Positions 49,401 through 60,976 of a DNA stretch of 64,000 bases are shown here, in pieces. Position 1 is the first letter of the stretch. Each line of letters begins with the position of its first letter. Below the pieces are notes generated by a model. That model did no database searches. It had not been told where the DNA came from and saw only the letters and a program-made list of their open reading frames with translations. A program made the position numbers and the translations under genes. The DNA comes from Fistularia commersonii (Eukaryota; Chordata; Actinopteri; Syngnathiformes; Fistulariidae): contig JBBMNZ010000013.1 in NCBI GenBank assembly GCA_037954325.1, positions 8,118,501-8,182,500 on the forward strand, in the 5' to 3' direction.

Positions 49401-52400
49401 TATGTTCTAGAGGTGAGTTTGTCCCAATCCCTGATAAAACTGAGTGAAAGGCAGAGCCACAAACAACTAATCTAGCTTCTATCTTCAAAAAAATGTTTTT
49501 GATCTGTGTGAGGGAGCCAAAGCAACCAGGGTGGGATCAACCAAAAATGACAAAATCATCCCGAAAACCTATAGCTATCCTGCAGTGCGACCAAAGTGCA
49601 AACCACTGCACCATCATACTGGTCTTGCTAAACCAGCGTTCACATGCTTATTTTTTAAGGTCATATAAGGATAGAATTAACAATGTAGGAACCCTTCATG
49701 CCACAAGTCATATAGGTTTTTTTCTTTAAAAGACAGAAAGCGATGATGTTTAGTAAAAAATTGTAGGTCTGTTTTTGGAGTTGTACTTTACAAGAAGATT
49801 GAAGGAGGCTTTGACACTTACATGACAGCTACCAATCAAAATAAAGTATGAATACAAGACACCTGGAAATCAAATTTTTCCCACACAGCTCATAAATCAG
49901 CAGATCACACCTTACTAATATTGACCGATTCAATTATTCCTTTTTGATACCAGTTTGTAATTTAGAACATGACTTACCTAGGATAATTAATCTACAAATA
50001 CTGTTTGAATAATTCTTCGGCAAATTCATGTTTATTCTGGTACCACACATTTTTTAGGGGATGTACTGGTGCATTTTACTTGTGATCAATCACACAACTG
50101 AAAATGTCAGCTGGATCATGCTATTATTTGCTGAACTTGAATCTTCATGTAGACAAAAGAAACCATGCTAGCGGGACATTTGTGTATTCAAATTCTCTTC
50201 ACTGTCTTACTGTTTGCAGTCACCTGAGTGGGAGGTTTTGGGTTGCTGGGTGAGCTGTAGTCATTCATATGAAGTGGCTGTTTAATGGAGCAAGCAGCAT
50301 CCATTGACAATGTTAAAGGGTGTGGGGGAGGCGAATGATGACCTCTGTGTCAGACAAGGGAACTGGAATGAAGCTCAGGGATTACTCCCTCAGACATTTC
50401 ATAGAGGAGGCAAATTGAAAAGGGAAGAAAAATACTGGCAAACAATTCACGTTTGTCACCTGGTTCTCCGTTGCAGGGGCTGTATATCCTTATCAGCCGC
50501 TTGCAGTTTTCCTGCAATTTTTCCCATTGTTTTTCACCTCAGCTCTGAAGCCCGCCACGGCTGCTCGGAGTCCTCAGTACTGAGAAGCCTGCGGCTGGGT
50601 TAAGCTTGGAACCATTAGTGGTTGGTTTTAACCCCTGTGAGCCTCATGTGTTTCACCACCTGAGGTGGAACTTGTGTTCATCTCCTCCAGGTCACATGTG
50701 GGTGGATTCTCACAGAGGACAAACGAGGGGGTGCTATCTATTGTTGGCAAGGTCAGGCCAAGGCCACTTTTTATTACCTAAATATGGTCCCCTTGATATC
50801 AAGAGCATTTCTCCTGTGCAATCTCCTGTTTATGTGAGGGGGAAAAAGCATTGTCAACAGCAATGAGCTATGGCACACGATTGTATGTGGAGTGATGACA
50901 ACATTTTCCATCTCTCTGGAACTGAAAGTATTATTTCTCTCAAGATATTTTAACCAAATGAATATATAAAAATCAGACATTGATTTTTTTTTATTTTGTT
51001 TGCACAGGCAGTACTGCGAAAACTTGGTTCAGTGTGGTCTCTGGAAGAAAATATTGTTTTGGCAAAATCCTGAACAGCACATCTTCAAACTGAGCTGACA
51101 GTAATGCATTTTTACTCCTGCAAAGAGACCTTTCAGGTTGTCTGCTGCCAGATTGTTTTTGTTTTTTTTTCAGTATCCCTTTTCTAGCATTCTAAAAATA
51201 AGGGTTTATAAATGTTGAATTAATATCTGTCACTGAATATCAGTATTTACTAAGATAGTATATAGATATAGATATGTTGTTTATGGAGAAGGGAACATTT
51301 AACATTAATAAATTAGATGCTCATGCTTGTTTGTTTTTGTACAAATACTGTTTAAGGAATCATAATGTAAGTAAATACATTTTACTGGAGTGAAGTGCTT
51401 TTTTTTCTTATATTATGCATCTGTGACTTTTTATGTTGAAAAGGATACCAAAATGCACGAAGGTAACAAAGTTCACCGTTTTCATTCCCCCAGGGGGAAA
51501 TTTTTTTAAATAAGAAAAACAACACCCTGCTTTATGTTATGTTTTTTTCATGTTATGTCTCATGATATTTTGCATACAAAGGCATTAGATTAAAATTCCT
51601 GGACGTTCAGCACTTATAAAAGGAGTTTTGCCTTTTCCATGGAGCAAATTAGTAGATGTGATTTACATGTTTTGAATGAAATGCTGATACTTATAAGCAT
51701 ATTGAGGGCTGACCTGGTCCATGGTGTATCAGATTATAATTTCATAAACACCTTACTGTTAATTACCTCTTTCAGAGGCCTCTCTGAGTTTCTTCGACTA
51801 TTTTAAAGATTTACTCATTTTACTCATCGCTGTTGTAGTAAGGGCTATGGTTACTCTTGGTATCAACCCCAGTCAATTTTCTTGCCAATGATGACTCACT
51901 TTGGAGCTCTGAATTAAGCCAATTAGGCTTCACAGAGCAGAAAAGAAGACTGAGAATGGCACAGACATATGGTGCTTCCTGGGCAATTAGTATCTGTAAA
52001 CACTGATCAGACACTATGAAGATAAGAGGAAAAGAGACCAGTGTTTGGTTTTTGGGTGTAACAGCTTGTTCTTAAAGTTAAAACTGCGGCTCTGTTTTGC
52101 CTTGGCTGACATTTGGCTTTTTCTGTTTTTTTTTTTTAAACTGAATCTGTAAGCTGGGAGTGCCACATATATGCCAACTTTTTCTTCTTAGACACAATGT
52201 GAAATGTAAATGAGAGTATGCCAGCAGTAGAGACATTTGAAAGAAGGATTTTTGCTTTGAACATACGGCCCACTCAGTGAATTGCACTGTGACATAGAAA
52301 AATTGGAAATTTTGATTGATTGAATTTCCTCCGTGCCTTTTACAGAGTTCACGTACAACTGTAACACTCAGACAACTAAAATGAATCACTCTACACTTGG

Positions 52401-55400
52401 AGAGGAGCCTTCTGAAATAAAGCACATTTAAAAAAAAAATACAAGTTTAATGGCTTACCACTTACTCAGACCTCTCTTGCACACTTCCCCTTTAGGCTAT
52501 TTGGGTAGAGCCTTTGTAGGACATGATTAAAAATTAATATTGGCCCAAGATTGACAGCAAACACTATTTGATGTGAGCCACAAAGAGGCAGTGGGTTTGT
52601 GGGCAGCTTTCTGATGGTTTCACAGACACTGCAAACCCAGTTGATTCTTCAGTGAGAGGGTGGAGGTGTTCGGAAAAAGATGGACAGGCAGAGAATTTGT
52701 GTGGTGCTCACAGTGTTCCACAGTGGTTATCACCCTTCAATATGCGTGACAGCTTCTGTAGGAATACAGAGACAGCTAAGAGGAGAAGCATACCAGCAAT
52801 TCTCTGTCTTCGGCGTCCACCTCAACCAGTGTGGGCAATTTCTTAGTTTGGGTCCTGATGTAGCACCTCTGATGTTTGGCAAACCGGATCCCAGTGATTC
52901 CCTTTGAAAAAAAAAAAAAAGAAATGAAAAGATACTCATTTATTCAGATATATGTTTCATTCATTAACTGTGTGATGTGGATCTCCCAAAAGCATTGGCG
53001 CAATCGTGTTAAAAGGCTTCATTTTTTGCTGATAATCAAAGCTCTTAAAAAAGTCGGAGAAGTTAAAACCTAATGAGTGAGAAGTGGATTTTTTGATCTT
53101 TTTTTCAGCAGGGCATAAAATTGATGACTATGTTACCCTCACAACACAGCTCTCGCTGTAAAGCTGAATTGAAATTAAATACCAGGTGTGTATATTTCAT
53201 AGCAGCAGAACTCAGAGACATTGTTGAATATGAAGTGTTTTCTACGGAGTGCCCCTGTTGAATTAGTCAGTTACAGGTCACTGTCACTCTCTTAATCTGT
53301 GCAGTCGAGTGTGGAGTCACTCTCTTTAGCTCTACTGATGATCCTCCATCGTATGGAGCTCTATTCCATCAGACACACGGGGTCTCAATACGCAAGAAAC
53401 ACTTGTTAATTCACCCTTGGTGCCATTTGGTGTTAATCTGAGATATGCAGTCGGAGCATGTCTAAAAGACTTTCTGTAGATCAGATTTTATTCTATTTAT
53501 TTTCTGCAGAGAAGAGCTGTTCATTCAGCTGCATTTTTTTTAAACAGATGGCAGGATCTACAACTGCAGCTGCTTTAAATTTGTATCAGCTGAAAACTGT
53601 AAGAGCAGCCCCATGAAAATTGACTCAATTCAATTTAGATTTAATTGCAGTAACACAGTGATTGCAATGATATGTCCTTTGAATAATTTTATTCGGTTAT
53701 GTGGATGCTGATTCTACATTTTCTTTGATGCTGTCACTCTGAAAAGCAGATATACCAGGTCGGCAAGACATGATACAAAGTGATGCCTGTCGTAATCTAA
53801 CACTCGTATTTTCATCTGTACAGAAATGGATGGAGCAATAATACTCTCAAGCATATAAGCATTGTGTTTCTGTCTCGCTTTATTGTGATGAGTCTGTTTA
53901 ATTTTTGCCTACTGTATTGGTGAGCTGCAGTGGGAAAGAAAAGGGAAATGTTGTGATGAGATACAATGAATGCTGGGGTTATTCAACCAGAAAATGAAGA
54001 GAGACACATTAACACTGGAATGAGAAATGGAAAAATAATTTCCTTTTGAGATGCATTGTTAATGTATTACTTGGCTTATCCATATGCAAAATGCTCATCC
54101 ACACTTACAGTATTTGGCAGGACAGAGGACATCCAAATACATACATCCTTCACCAACCGGGAATAGTATTATTGTATTGGGTAATATCAACATCATTTTT
54201 TAGCTTTACAGGAAATGCGTAAAATACATTGACAGTTTAGTATATTGAAGCTGTCGCAAATTTATGACTCTTAAACCAAGACCCTATGGGAAAGAAGACC
54301 GTTTGTTGATTATGATTTCTTTGATCTATTCTATTGCAGCAATAATTTATTTTATATAGTTCACTGCTGGATCTTGGGCCGGCTTTTTCATTTAAAGCTT
54401 TGAGTGATTGCCAAGCAACAGCAGTGGGTGAAAATACGTTATTAAGAACAACGACAAGACCTTTTAACTAGTTGTCATATTTTCTATAGGATTGAACTGA
54501 ACAACTGCTAAAACAGGGATATGCAATGAATCATGCTGCTGGGCAAGAATTTCAGAAACTAAGGTCTATCCAGAGAACTGATAACCTATGGTTTGAAATT
54601 AACAGATAAACAAGCAAAATGCCTTGAAAATCAATTACATATATTTGGAAATTAGCAAAAGGATTGAAAAAAATGATACAAATACCAACAACAAAAACAT
54701 ATCTTATAACATCACATAAAGAAACACATTTTCTCATGTGTGTAGCAAATCACATATAATTTCAACATTTTTCTGGCCCTGCTGTAAATATTTTGTGCGA
54801 AAATAGAAAATTACTAATTAGCAACATGAATTTAGTAAGCCGAAAACATTTAAGATTACTTTTCAACCAATTTAACTAAAATACACAAAATTCCCTTTTG
54901 ACATTTGTAAACAGTTTGATGGAAAGACAAGGACAAACGCATTTAAAACGCGGCAAAAAAAAATTCAGCAAGCCAGAAATTTGGAGAACTGGTGTTATTT
55001 AATTCAGAAAGCCGACCAGTGCATCATCTCTTTTTACTATATAAGATTATCACACATTATCATATTGGACTTAGGGCATACTGGACACTGGAATGACTTC
55101 CAAATGAATTCCAAAGACGTTGGAAGGCAGTGAACGCTGGAGGGCATTTTGCTGTGTGCATGTTGTTTGGTCTGAGAAAAGTATGCAACGGCTGAAGAAA
55201 AAAAGGTCTGTTTTTTTTTTTTTATTCCCATCTGACCAAAACATCCTTTGGCAAAAGGTGGACTGACATGGAGACTGTAGACTGACTACATCAGGTGCAA
55301 GAACTGAGAAACCTACACATTTATTATACAGTGAAAGTTTTTGGTGCTTTTAAAACTCGAGACTGATGATATGGAGAGATGGTAGCTGATCTGCTACTGT

Positions 55401-58400
55401 AGCAATTCTTTTAGTTCCTTTTTAATCTATTTATTCTTTGATAACCTGCTCATGAGGATGTTTGTTACAGTTTTTTCCAGCTGTTATGTAGCAAACAGAT
55501 GGGGTTGATACTTATTTCAGTGTGCCATAAAACAGCTGGCAAAAGATAATATGTACAACTTTATTTTATTTTTTGTACATTCACTCATTACTAACTCATT
55601 AACTCATCACATTTACATTAACTAATCAATGCATGCTTATTTTGGGGCCCAAAAAGTATTTTTGAAATCCCATATTTGTACCAGTATAGACATTTTTTAA
55701 TTGTCACATTCAAATATGTTTGTTAAAGAAAAATCTGCTACTTTTAAGTGTACAACACAGAAATGTAAAGATACTCAACTTAATTTGTTTTGACCATCAC
55801 CGTATACTGCAGCAGAATTGTAAAAGGAGCATGATTAGGCATAGTATGTCTAAGTTATATATTCTTTTTTTGGCCTCTCTTCTGTGATGCGTTCATACAA
55901 ATTAGTAAATATAGTTAGTGAAATTGTCCAAAAGAAGTCTGATTCATGTTTGCAGTAAAAAACATTCAGTGCGACACTCAGTCCTGGAAGTCTCCATGAA
56001 AGTCTTAAATCAAGTTATCATGGTCAAATTTTACATTTTTATGAGACTCATAATATGAACTAGATCTCATGCAGGTTCCTCTCATTTTTTATTTTCAGCA
56101 GGGAAAATTGAAACAAAGTACGAGTTTCAAATGACCATTTTTCTAGCAGACATTTTGGTATGACATTGAGGGGTTATAGGTCAAACTATACAGAACTATT
56201 ACACGTTACTTTTGTTCCTCCCATGTGTCTGTCAACTTACCCTTGCTGGAAGCAGACAGTCTGCAATGATATATGACACCTTCACCCATACTTAGCCTGT
56301 AGATAGGTTATACAGATGGTACTGTATCAGCAATGAAAATATTGTCAAAAAATAATAATTCTATTTTAGAACACACTTTTTTGACTTTCTCATTCAATTC
56401 CCTCAATTGATGAAAAGTTTCCTTTATATGTTATGACTTTTCTTGCGTCCAACTTTACCATTATTCTTTTAAAAACGAAGCATGACAATCATGTTTGGAA
56501 GCGAACGTCCTACACACATCGGATGTGGTGTTACACAAGCAGCTACTGAAATACAAATACTCGTACTCGACTTCCTGGTAATTTGAATTAACATTTTTGC
56601 ACATGGCTGTTTTCCAAACTCAGCATGTGATTAAATTTCACAGATTGTGAAAAACTTAATGGGAATTTTTTTTAAAAAATTGTTTCTTTAGTTTTAAGTC
56701 AGTGTTTCGCTGTACTTTTACCCGCTGATATCATCATGACATGAATAATTACTGACAAATCCAACAGGTACATGTTTCAAGTTAAAGTCACAGTGATAAG
56801 ACAACAGTACATGAGGAAGGAGGCTCAGAGGGATGTTAAGAAAATACTCTGTTGACATAACATGTGTCATTGGAGATTGCCAGCTGCTTCCTCTAAAGTC
56901 TATGGTGTTTTTTGCAGTAATTTCAAGCTCCAGGCTAGATGTTTGAAGGTAGGCTTATAAAAAAAGATGTTTGGAAACTGCTGCAAAATGAATCCGAGCA
57001 GAACCAGCTCTAGCATAGCCACATGACTGCTGGCTGTTATGCTGGCTGCTTTGTGATTGTTTTTCTCTTGTAACAAGAGCCGATATGCAGTGCAGTTTTG
57101 CATTTTGAGTACCCTGATGATCAGTTCAGTGTCATAGGCTGATAGGTTAATTGGTAACTGTGGGCACATAAGAGTTATGCTCTATGTGTACATGTAAAGA
57201 GGACATGTGTTTGAACCCTGTTATATTTTGGTGACCTGTCGTACGTGTACCCCAGGGAGAAAATGAAAAATACTTGGTGATAAGTCAACTATCTCTCAAC
57301 AGGACATTCTACTAAATGCATGTTTTAGAGTTTTTGACACAGATAGATGATTTTAAAACCAGCTTGAGGGCCCACTCCAGGTCTTGATGGCTCTCATGCT
57401 GACTCAGTGAACCTTTTGAAAACACTGTAGATGAGGTGACTATATTTGTATTGCTTGTGGGCTAGAAAAATTATTACTGACCCTTTACGCATGCTGTACT
57501 CAAAATATTAACTGCTCCCATTTGGAACTTGCTACAGGGTTTTCAATTGAAAATAGGACAGGATACCTGAAAGGGAAAAAAAACGATTCACTGGTCTGTC
57601 AATAAAGCGGCACCACTCTAGACGATGTATGATGAAAGACAGTTACATGTCAGTGGTAGGAAATATTGTTTTCACTGATGTATCCAGGTTTGTGTCCACA
57701 TCAAGTGGACAATATACAAAGTTTGTCTCCTTTGGGACAAATTAAGCAATCAAAAAGCTCAATACAAGCCCCATCGTCATGTGGTTTGACATAACACATT
57801 TAGAAATATTTTAAATGGGAAAAAGGGATCTCATCAAATGCATTTTTTGCAACTTCAAACATCCATCCACTGTCTGCCATTTATCTTACTCAGGGTCGCG
57901 GGGGGATGCCGGAGCCTATCCCAAATGCCGTTGAGCGACAGGCGGTAGCGGTCACATACCTACACAAAGGCCATACTCTGTGTGTAGGTGAACGGATTTG
58001 TGCTAATGTGTTAATGTGCTCAAAGTGATCGTCTTTTCATGGATTCAGTCTAAGTGTTCTTCTTTTTCCAAATCTCACCATCACTCATTTTAGCTTTGAC
58101 TAAACCAGCCGGGAAAGTTAGAATATATTCTTGACCCTACCCCAGTGGTTTTTACCTTAATACCAAAATGGAATAACTGGAGGATTATGAAGTCTCTATA
58201 ATATATATCCATTTATGGATGGATTTATGGCACTTATTAGTGGGTGGAATATATTAGGCAGCAAGTTAACATGTTGTTCTCAAAGTTGATATTAGAAAAA
58301 ATTGGGAAGCTGTAAGGATTTAAGCAAGTTTGTCAAAGATTGAATTGTGATGGAGAGATGAAAGTGCTGGTCTTGTGGGATGTTCAGACGGTCTACAGTG

Positions 58401-60976
58401 ATGAGTGTACACAACTTATTGGCCGCTCAGTGCAAAAGTTCTTTATAATATTCTTCCTCTAAATTTTATGTTTGCTTTGGTCAAGAAACTCAATTTCTTT
58501 TCATCTATTTGCTGTTCCCATGATTTGTAAATGCCCATTAATATGGTTCCACTCCTCTGCTATGTCTTACATCATGCCATTTGGTGAAAAACAATTGCCT
58601 GAATGATCAGGCAATTGTTTCCTGGGATATTTTTGGTGGATGAATTTCTTTTTTTTGCAAAGAATATTTGATCAAACGCATTAGCATATTTCTATTTGGC
58701 TAATAAACCTAATACACCTAACCCTAACCACAATCTTTTTGTCATGACATTGTCATTTCAAGTGAATTCAAATCCGCTTTCATTTGTTTATTTTTACAGT
58801 ATTTTGCTTAAAATGATATTCTGAGATTGATTGATTAATAAATTGTTGGTTCACCAATTAACCATTGAAATGTCTGTTCAAATCCTAGTGAGAACATTTT
58901 TCCTGTTGCCAAAATCACCACAGCCCTCTTGCTTCATGCACACTCTCTCAGGGGTGGCCTTAATTTAAAAAGAATTTTATAAACCAGCAAGACCAACAGT
59001 AAGCCCAACTTATTATTATGTAGGCGCCTTATGCCCTCCCATATCACAACCAGATTTGTTGGTTTTTCGTTGTTTCCATATAGTCTTTCATGGTGTAGCT
59101 CTAAATCAAACATGTGTCCGCAGGGGATTTCATTCAATAGCAGAATATGGAACAAGCAACAGTCATATGTGTTAGTGCATTTGTGTTCTGTGAATAGCTC
59201 AGGGACACACACTTGCCTGGGTGAGGGAAGCGAGGAGGAAAAGGGAAGAAAAAGGAACAGAGATTGATTGTAGGGTTTCAGGTTTGTGTCTTCCATTATA
59301 CAGCTGTTTCAGATTCTCAAAGACAACCGTGACAATAAAACAAAAGGCAAATTCACTACAGGTTTGTTTTTGATTTGATCTTCTTCTTGTGACATTTCAC
59401 ACTAAATAATGGTGTAAGAATAGACACATTCATTGCCCAGTCAAGCACAACACTTCTGTGAGGTGCTGCATGTGTAACCGTCTGCACATTTGAGCAGGAT
59501 TTAAGAAAGAAAGGTAAGTTAATGTGTTCTGCTGGGGACAAAATTGCTGTTGAAAAAGAAACAAGAAAGGATCAGAAATGGGCTTCCTAATGGTGTTTGC
59601 CTCAAAGCTGTGAAAAAGTTATCATGTACAATTAGTGGAAAGAAGGCATTTCTTCACCGGTTGATACTCCAGTGTTTTTCTCTGTTGTAGGTGAACAAAC
59701 CGCAATACGGATGACTGCATTTCAATGTTCTTCTTTGGAGTTTCATTACTTATAATTTATTTATCTACAACAATGGTATGCACCCCAAATGAAGCAGTGA
59801 CAAGCAGTGGAAAAGGTGTCTCATACTCATATGGCATCATTAAGTAAAATCTAAAGGTAGTAGTTGGACTTTCCATTTTTGATTTGACATTACGTGTGCT
59901 TCCACTTTTCTGTCTTTCAATCTTACTGACTACTGTGCAATATTTATTCAACCCCTTCCCTAATCTCCCAATTGCAGTTTATGTAAAATAATTAATTCTG
60001 TTATTCTGGTGTTGAAATTAACAATGTCTCTATTTCATATGCATTTAACAATGTGATTGAAATGTTCTATATTAAATGTTAGTGTTAATGCATTGAAGCT
60101 ACTGTCACCAAGGCTGATGCACAGTACGCATTTCCTTTAATCAAAACAATAACAAGACTTGAAAGTTTGTTATAATATGATGTTGTATGAAGCGATATTA
60201 TCTGTATTATTTAACTTTATCAGATACGATTCAGCTGACCTGTGGTGATTCAAACAGCTTTCAGTTTTTTAATATTCATAGTCATTGCATTTCCTTCTGG
60301 GAAGAAGCAACTTGGCCAAACCCAACATGAACCTGCTAATATACCATTTAAATCCTGTGGTGAATAGAATCGTGGAAATTCAAGACAGTGATATCATATT
60401 TAATCGAAATAATAGATGGAAATAACCGTGAATGCATTTGTAACTCTGTATTTTCAACCATTCACATAATTCGTTCAATGCATAGATCAATATCTTTGGA
60501 GAAAAGCAGAATATATAATTTTTTGTTGCTATGCTAGACTCTTGAATGCCGCTCAATCAAATAACGGGCAAGGATTTCTTCCAGGGGGTAATGCTGTTCA
60601 ACCATAAATAAAGGGAGATATAGTAGATACCAAGATTCAGGTGATGAAATCATATGCCCTGTATAGAATTGGAAAAAAACACAATTTTCTACATTTGAAA
60701 GAGAAAAGCATAAACCGTGTGAAATGATTTTTTTAAGAGGTGAGATATTAATCCACCACCTGCTGACATGTTGCAATACAACACTTTCATATCAAAGAAG
60801 AGCGGTTTAAAATGTCTCACTTAACCTTCACTTACACTTTTGAAGTCATGCACCTCAAGAACCTCTTCACTCCCATTCCCCATCCTGAAGATTTCCACGT
60901 GCTGACCTGGGTCGATCTCCATCAAACTCTCCGTCTCTACACCATCCAGCACAGCCTTGTAGTGATGGTCATAGAC
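40284..60976 (-). CDS. tnmd: Tenomodulin, partial (exons 3-7; 5' exons outside window)
   Basis: Joins, in transcript order, 60836-60976, 52794-52901, 46147-46303, 45265-45368 and 40284-40493: 720 nt, 239 aa plus TGA. All junctions are GT/AG and in phase. Numbering within this partial protein: BRICHOS domain about 1-130, with the family's Asp (D44, VHDFK) and disulfide cysteines C60 (QRCYIRTQ) and C123 (WEICQ); NGS glycosylation sequon in exon 3 (NGT in human); RFTR at 156-159; Cys-rich C-terminal domain 186-239 ending WWIARMLGRV. WVPAE, ME-I-D-P and the ARMLGRV ending favour tenomodulin over chondromodulin (CNMD). In mammals it is a type II membrane glycoprotein of tendon and ligament, antiangiogenic through the C-terminal domain. 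About 60 N-terminal residues with the membrane segment should lie beyond 64 kb. Human TNMD is 317 aa. Confidence 0.93.
41741..42552. repeat. Foldback element with long inverted arms in tnmd intron
   Basis: Left arm 41741-42032 and right arm 42258-42552 are inverted copies. Landmarks shared in inverse orientation are CTTCTTCAGTTCTAATGACC, GTTCGTTGGGACAAA/CTCGTTGGGACAAAA, GAGCAACTTTTGT and AATGTGAAAAG. I estimate about 80% match by eye with small gaps. About 225 bp separate the arms. The arm sequence recalls a high-copy teleost repeat (GAACTGAAGAAGCC...) whose class I cannot fix; a Penelope-like element is one possibility. Confidence 0.85.
44088..44112. repeat. Short (AC)n microsatellite
   Basis: A run of AC dinucleotides in the tnmd intron between exons 6 and 7, with no coding meaning. 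Confidence 0.9.
45265..45368 (-). CDS. tnmd: tnmd exon 6: linker with RxxR site
   Basis: The acceptor is CTTCCTCCGTATTCAG; the donor is GATTAT|GTAAGT. The split codon with exon 5 makes Asp, then AEFHEVGNVDTPDAEVTGQR and FTRDVLDHPAVNDY. The NDY ending matches human LPINDY at the same junction, and RFTR takes the place of human RHAR, an RxxR sequence proposed as a protease site. The rest is poorly conserved and shorter than in human. Confidence 0.85.
45369..46146. other. tnmd: tnmd intron between exons 5 and 6
   Basis: 778 bp, GT...AG, phase 1. Very AT-rich; the open + strand frames here look like chance. Confidence 0.88.
46147..46303 (-). CDS. tnmd: tnmd exon 5: BRICHOS core with second cysteine
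   Basis: The acceptor is an unusual (TG)n tract followed by GTTTAG; the donor is GGGTG|GTAAGA. It encodes KVDETEAMDMKMEDSQVWVP, AEEPIVNPAFLFNSKIWEIC, QALPIHWIHPLG plus one base, matching human WVPAEKP...[21 protein letters not shown]. At 157 nt it is not a multiple of three, so skipping would shift the frame. Confidence 0.95.
46310..46329. repeat. (AC)10 tract at the tnmd exon 5 acceptor
   Basis: On the - strand this is (GT)10 immediately followed by GTTTAG, the acceptor of exon 5. It replaces an ordinary pyrimidine tract. Confidence 0.95.
47918..48145 (-). repeat. Dispersed repeat, tRNA/SINE-like
   Basis: CCTTTATTGTCACTATTTC, ATTTGACCTCTGCTTTTAAC and CAGGAATCAAACCATTAATG, ending in AACCCCCTAAGCCATGTTGC, recall a common teleost repeat in which a Pol III box B-like block lies on the - strand. 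It ends about 85 bp before the hAT element. The family is not certain. Confidence 0.5.
48230..49375 (+). mobile_element. hAT-superfamily DNA transposon copy with terminal inverted repeats
   Basis: The left end is CAGTGACGTGCAGT; the right end, read on the - strand, is CAGTGACGTGTAGT (13 of 14 match). Perfect 8-bp direct repeats ATCCATTC flank it at 48222-48229 and 49376-49383. Eight-base duplications, CAG-type termini and a hAT dimerisation-domain remnant inside identify the superfamily. It lies in the tnmd intron between exons 4 and 5, antisense to tnmd. At 1146 bp it has lost most of a transposase gene. Confidence 0.92.
48934..49146 (+). pseudogene. hAT transposase C-terminal (dimerisation) remnant
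   Basis: The frame reads LLQLVVTVPATTAAAERSFS, APKRLKTDSRNRTDQGRRSS, LVAISIETERLLKLKKETED, FYKEVIDASE. The P-x-[ST]-x-A-x-A-E-R-x-F-S core is the signature of the hAT C-terminal dimerisation domain. Only about 70 residues are open; weak continuation upstream (48,840-48,930) is broken by a stop. The DDE-type catalytic region is absent, so the copy cannot move itself. Confidence 0.88.
52794..52901 (-). CDS. tnmd: tnmd exon 4: BRICHOS core with first cysteine
   Basis: The acceptor follows a T-run (TTTTCAAAG); the donor is TTGCTG|GTATGC. Its 36 codons are GITGIRFAKHQRCYIRTQTK, KLPTLVEVDAEDRELL. It aligns with human TNMD [20 protein letters not shown] and CNMD GITGIRFAGGEKCYIKAQ. Phase 0 at both ends fits exons 3 and 5. 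It was found by homology. Confidence 0.92.
57862..58006 (-). mobile_element. L2-type LINE 3' fragment
   Basis: CATCCATCCACTGTCTGCC, CAGGGTCGCGGGGGGATG, GGAGCCTATCCCA and GCGACAGGCGG match the reverse complement of the teleost L2 3' end also seen at 28.7 kb. The copy is short and diverged. It lies in the tnmd intron between exons 3 and 4, in tnmd sense. Confidence 0.75.
58589..58620. other. Perfect 14-bp hairpin
   Basis: AAACAATTGCCTGA, loop ATGA, then TCAGGCAATTGTTT: a perfect stem of 14 bp in the tnmd intron between exons 3 and 4. It is too short for a microRNA precursor. Confidence 0.9.
60836..60976 (-). CDS. tnmd: tnmd exon 3: start of extracellular BRICHOS region
   Basis: The acceptor on the - strand is TTTTTGTCATCTCAG; the donor is AAAAGT|GTAAGT. 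Its 47 codons (VYDHHYKAVLDGVETESLME, then IDPGQHVEIFRMGNGSEEVL, then EVHDFKS) match human TNMD AYDMEHTF...MEIDP...EIFRSGNGT...LEVHDFKN. Phase is 0 at both ends. It carries the NGS sequon and the conserved BRICHOS Asp. Confidence 0.95.

Larger units (their letters stand above)
46304..52793. other. tnmd: tnmd intron between exons 4 and 5
   Basis: 6.5 kb holding the AC tract at its 3' end, a SINE-like repeat and the hAT element. The remainder shows nothing I can name. Confidence 0.85.
52902..60835. other. tnmd: tnmd intron between exons 3 and 4
   Basis: 7.9 kb, the longest tnmd intron in the window. It contains the L2 fragment at 57.9 kb and the hairpin at 58.6 kb. No other coding or RNA feature is recognised. 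Confidence 0.85.

Noticed and set aside
50304..50866. Two adjacent + strand frames of 99 and 86 codons
   Set aside because: No domain, no splice context, inside a tnmd intron; composition looks noncoding.
52652..52907. Two + strand frames of 64 and 75 codons
   Set aside because: They are antisense shadows of tnmd exon 4, which explains the sequence far better.
58710..58730. Telomere-like CCTAACCCTAACC
   Set aside because: Only about two units; chance in AT-rich DNA.
58934..59296. 120-codon - strand frame
   Set aside because: Hydrophobic stretches only, no homologous motif, inside a tnmd intron, not a tnmd exon by phase or similarity.
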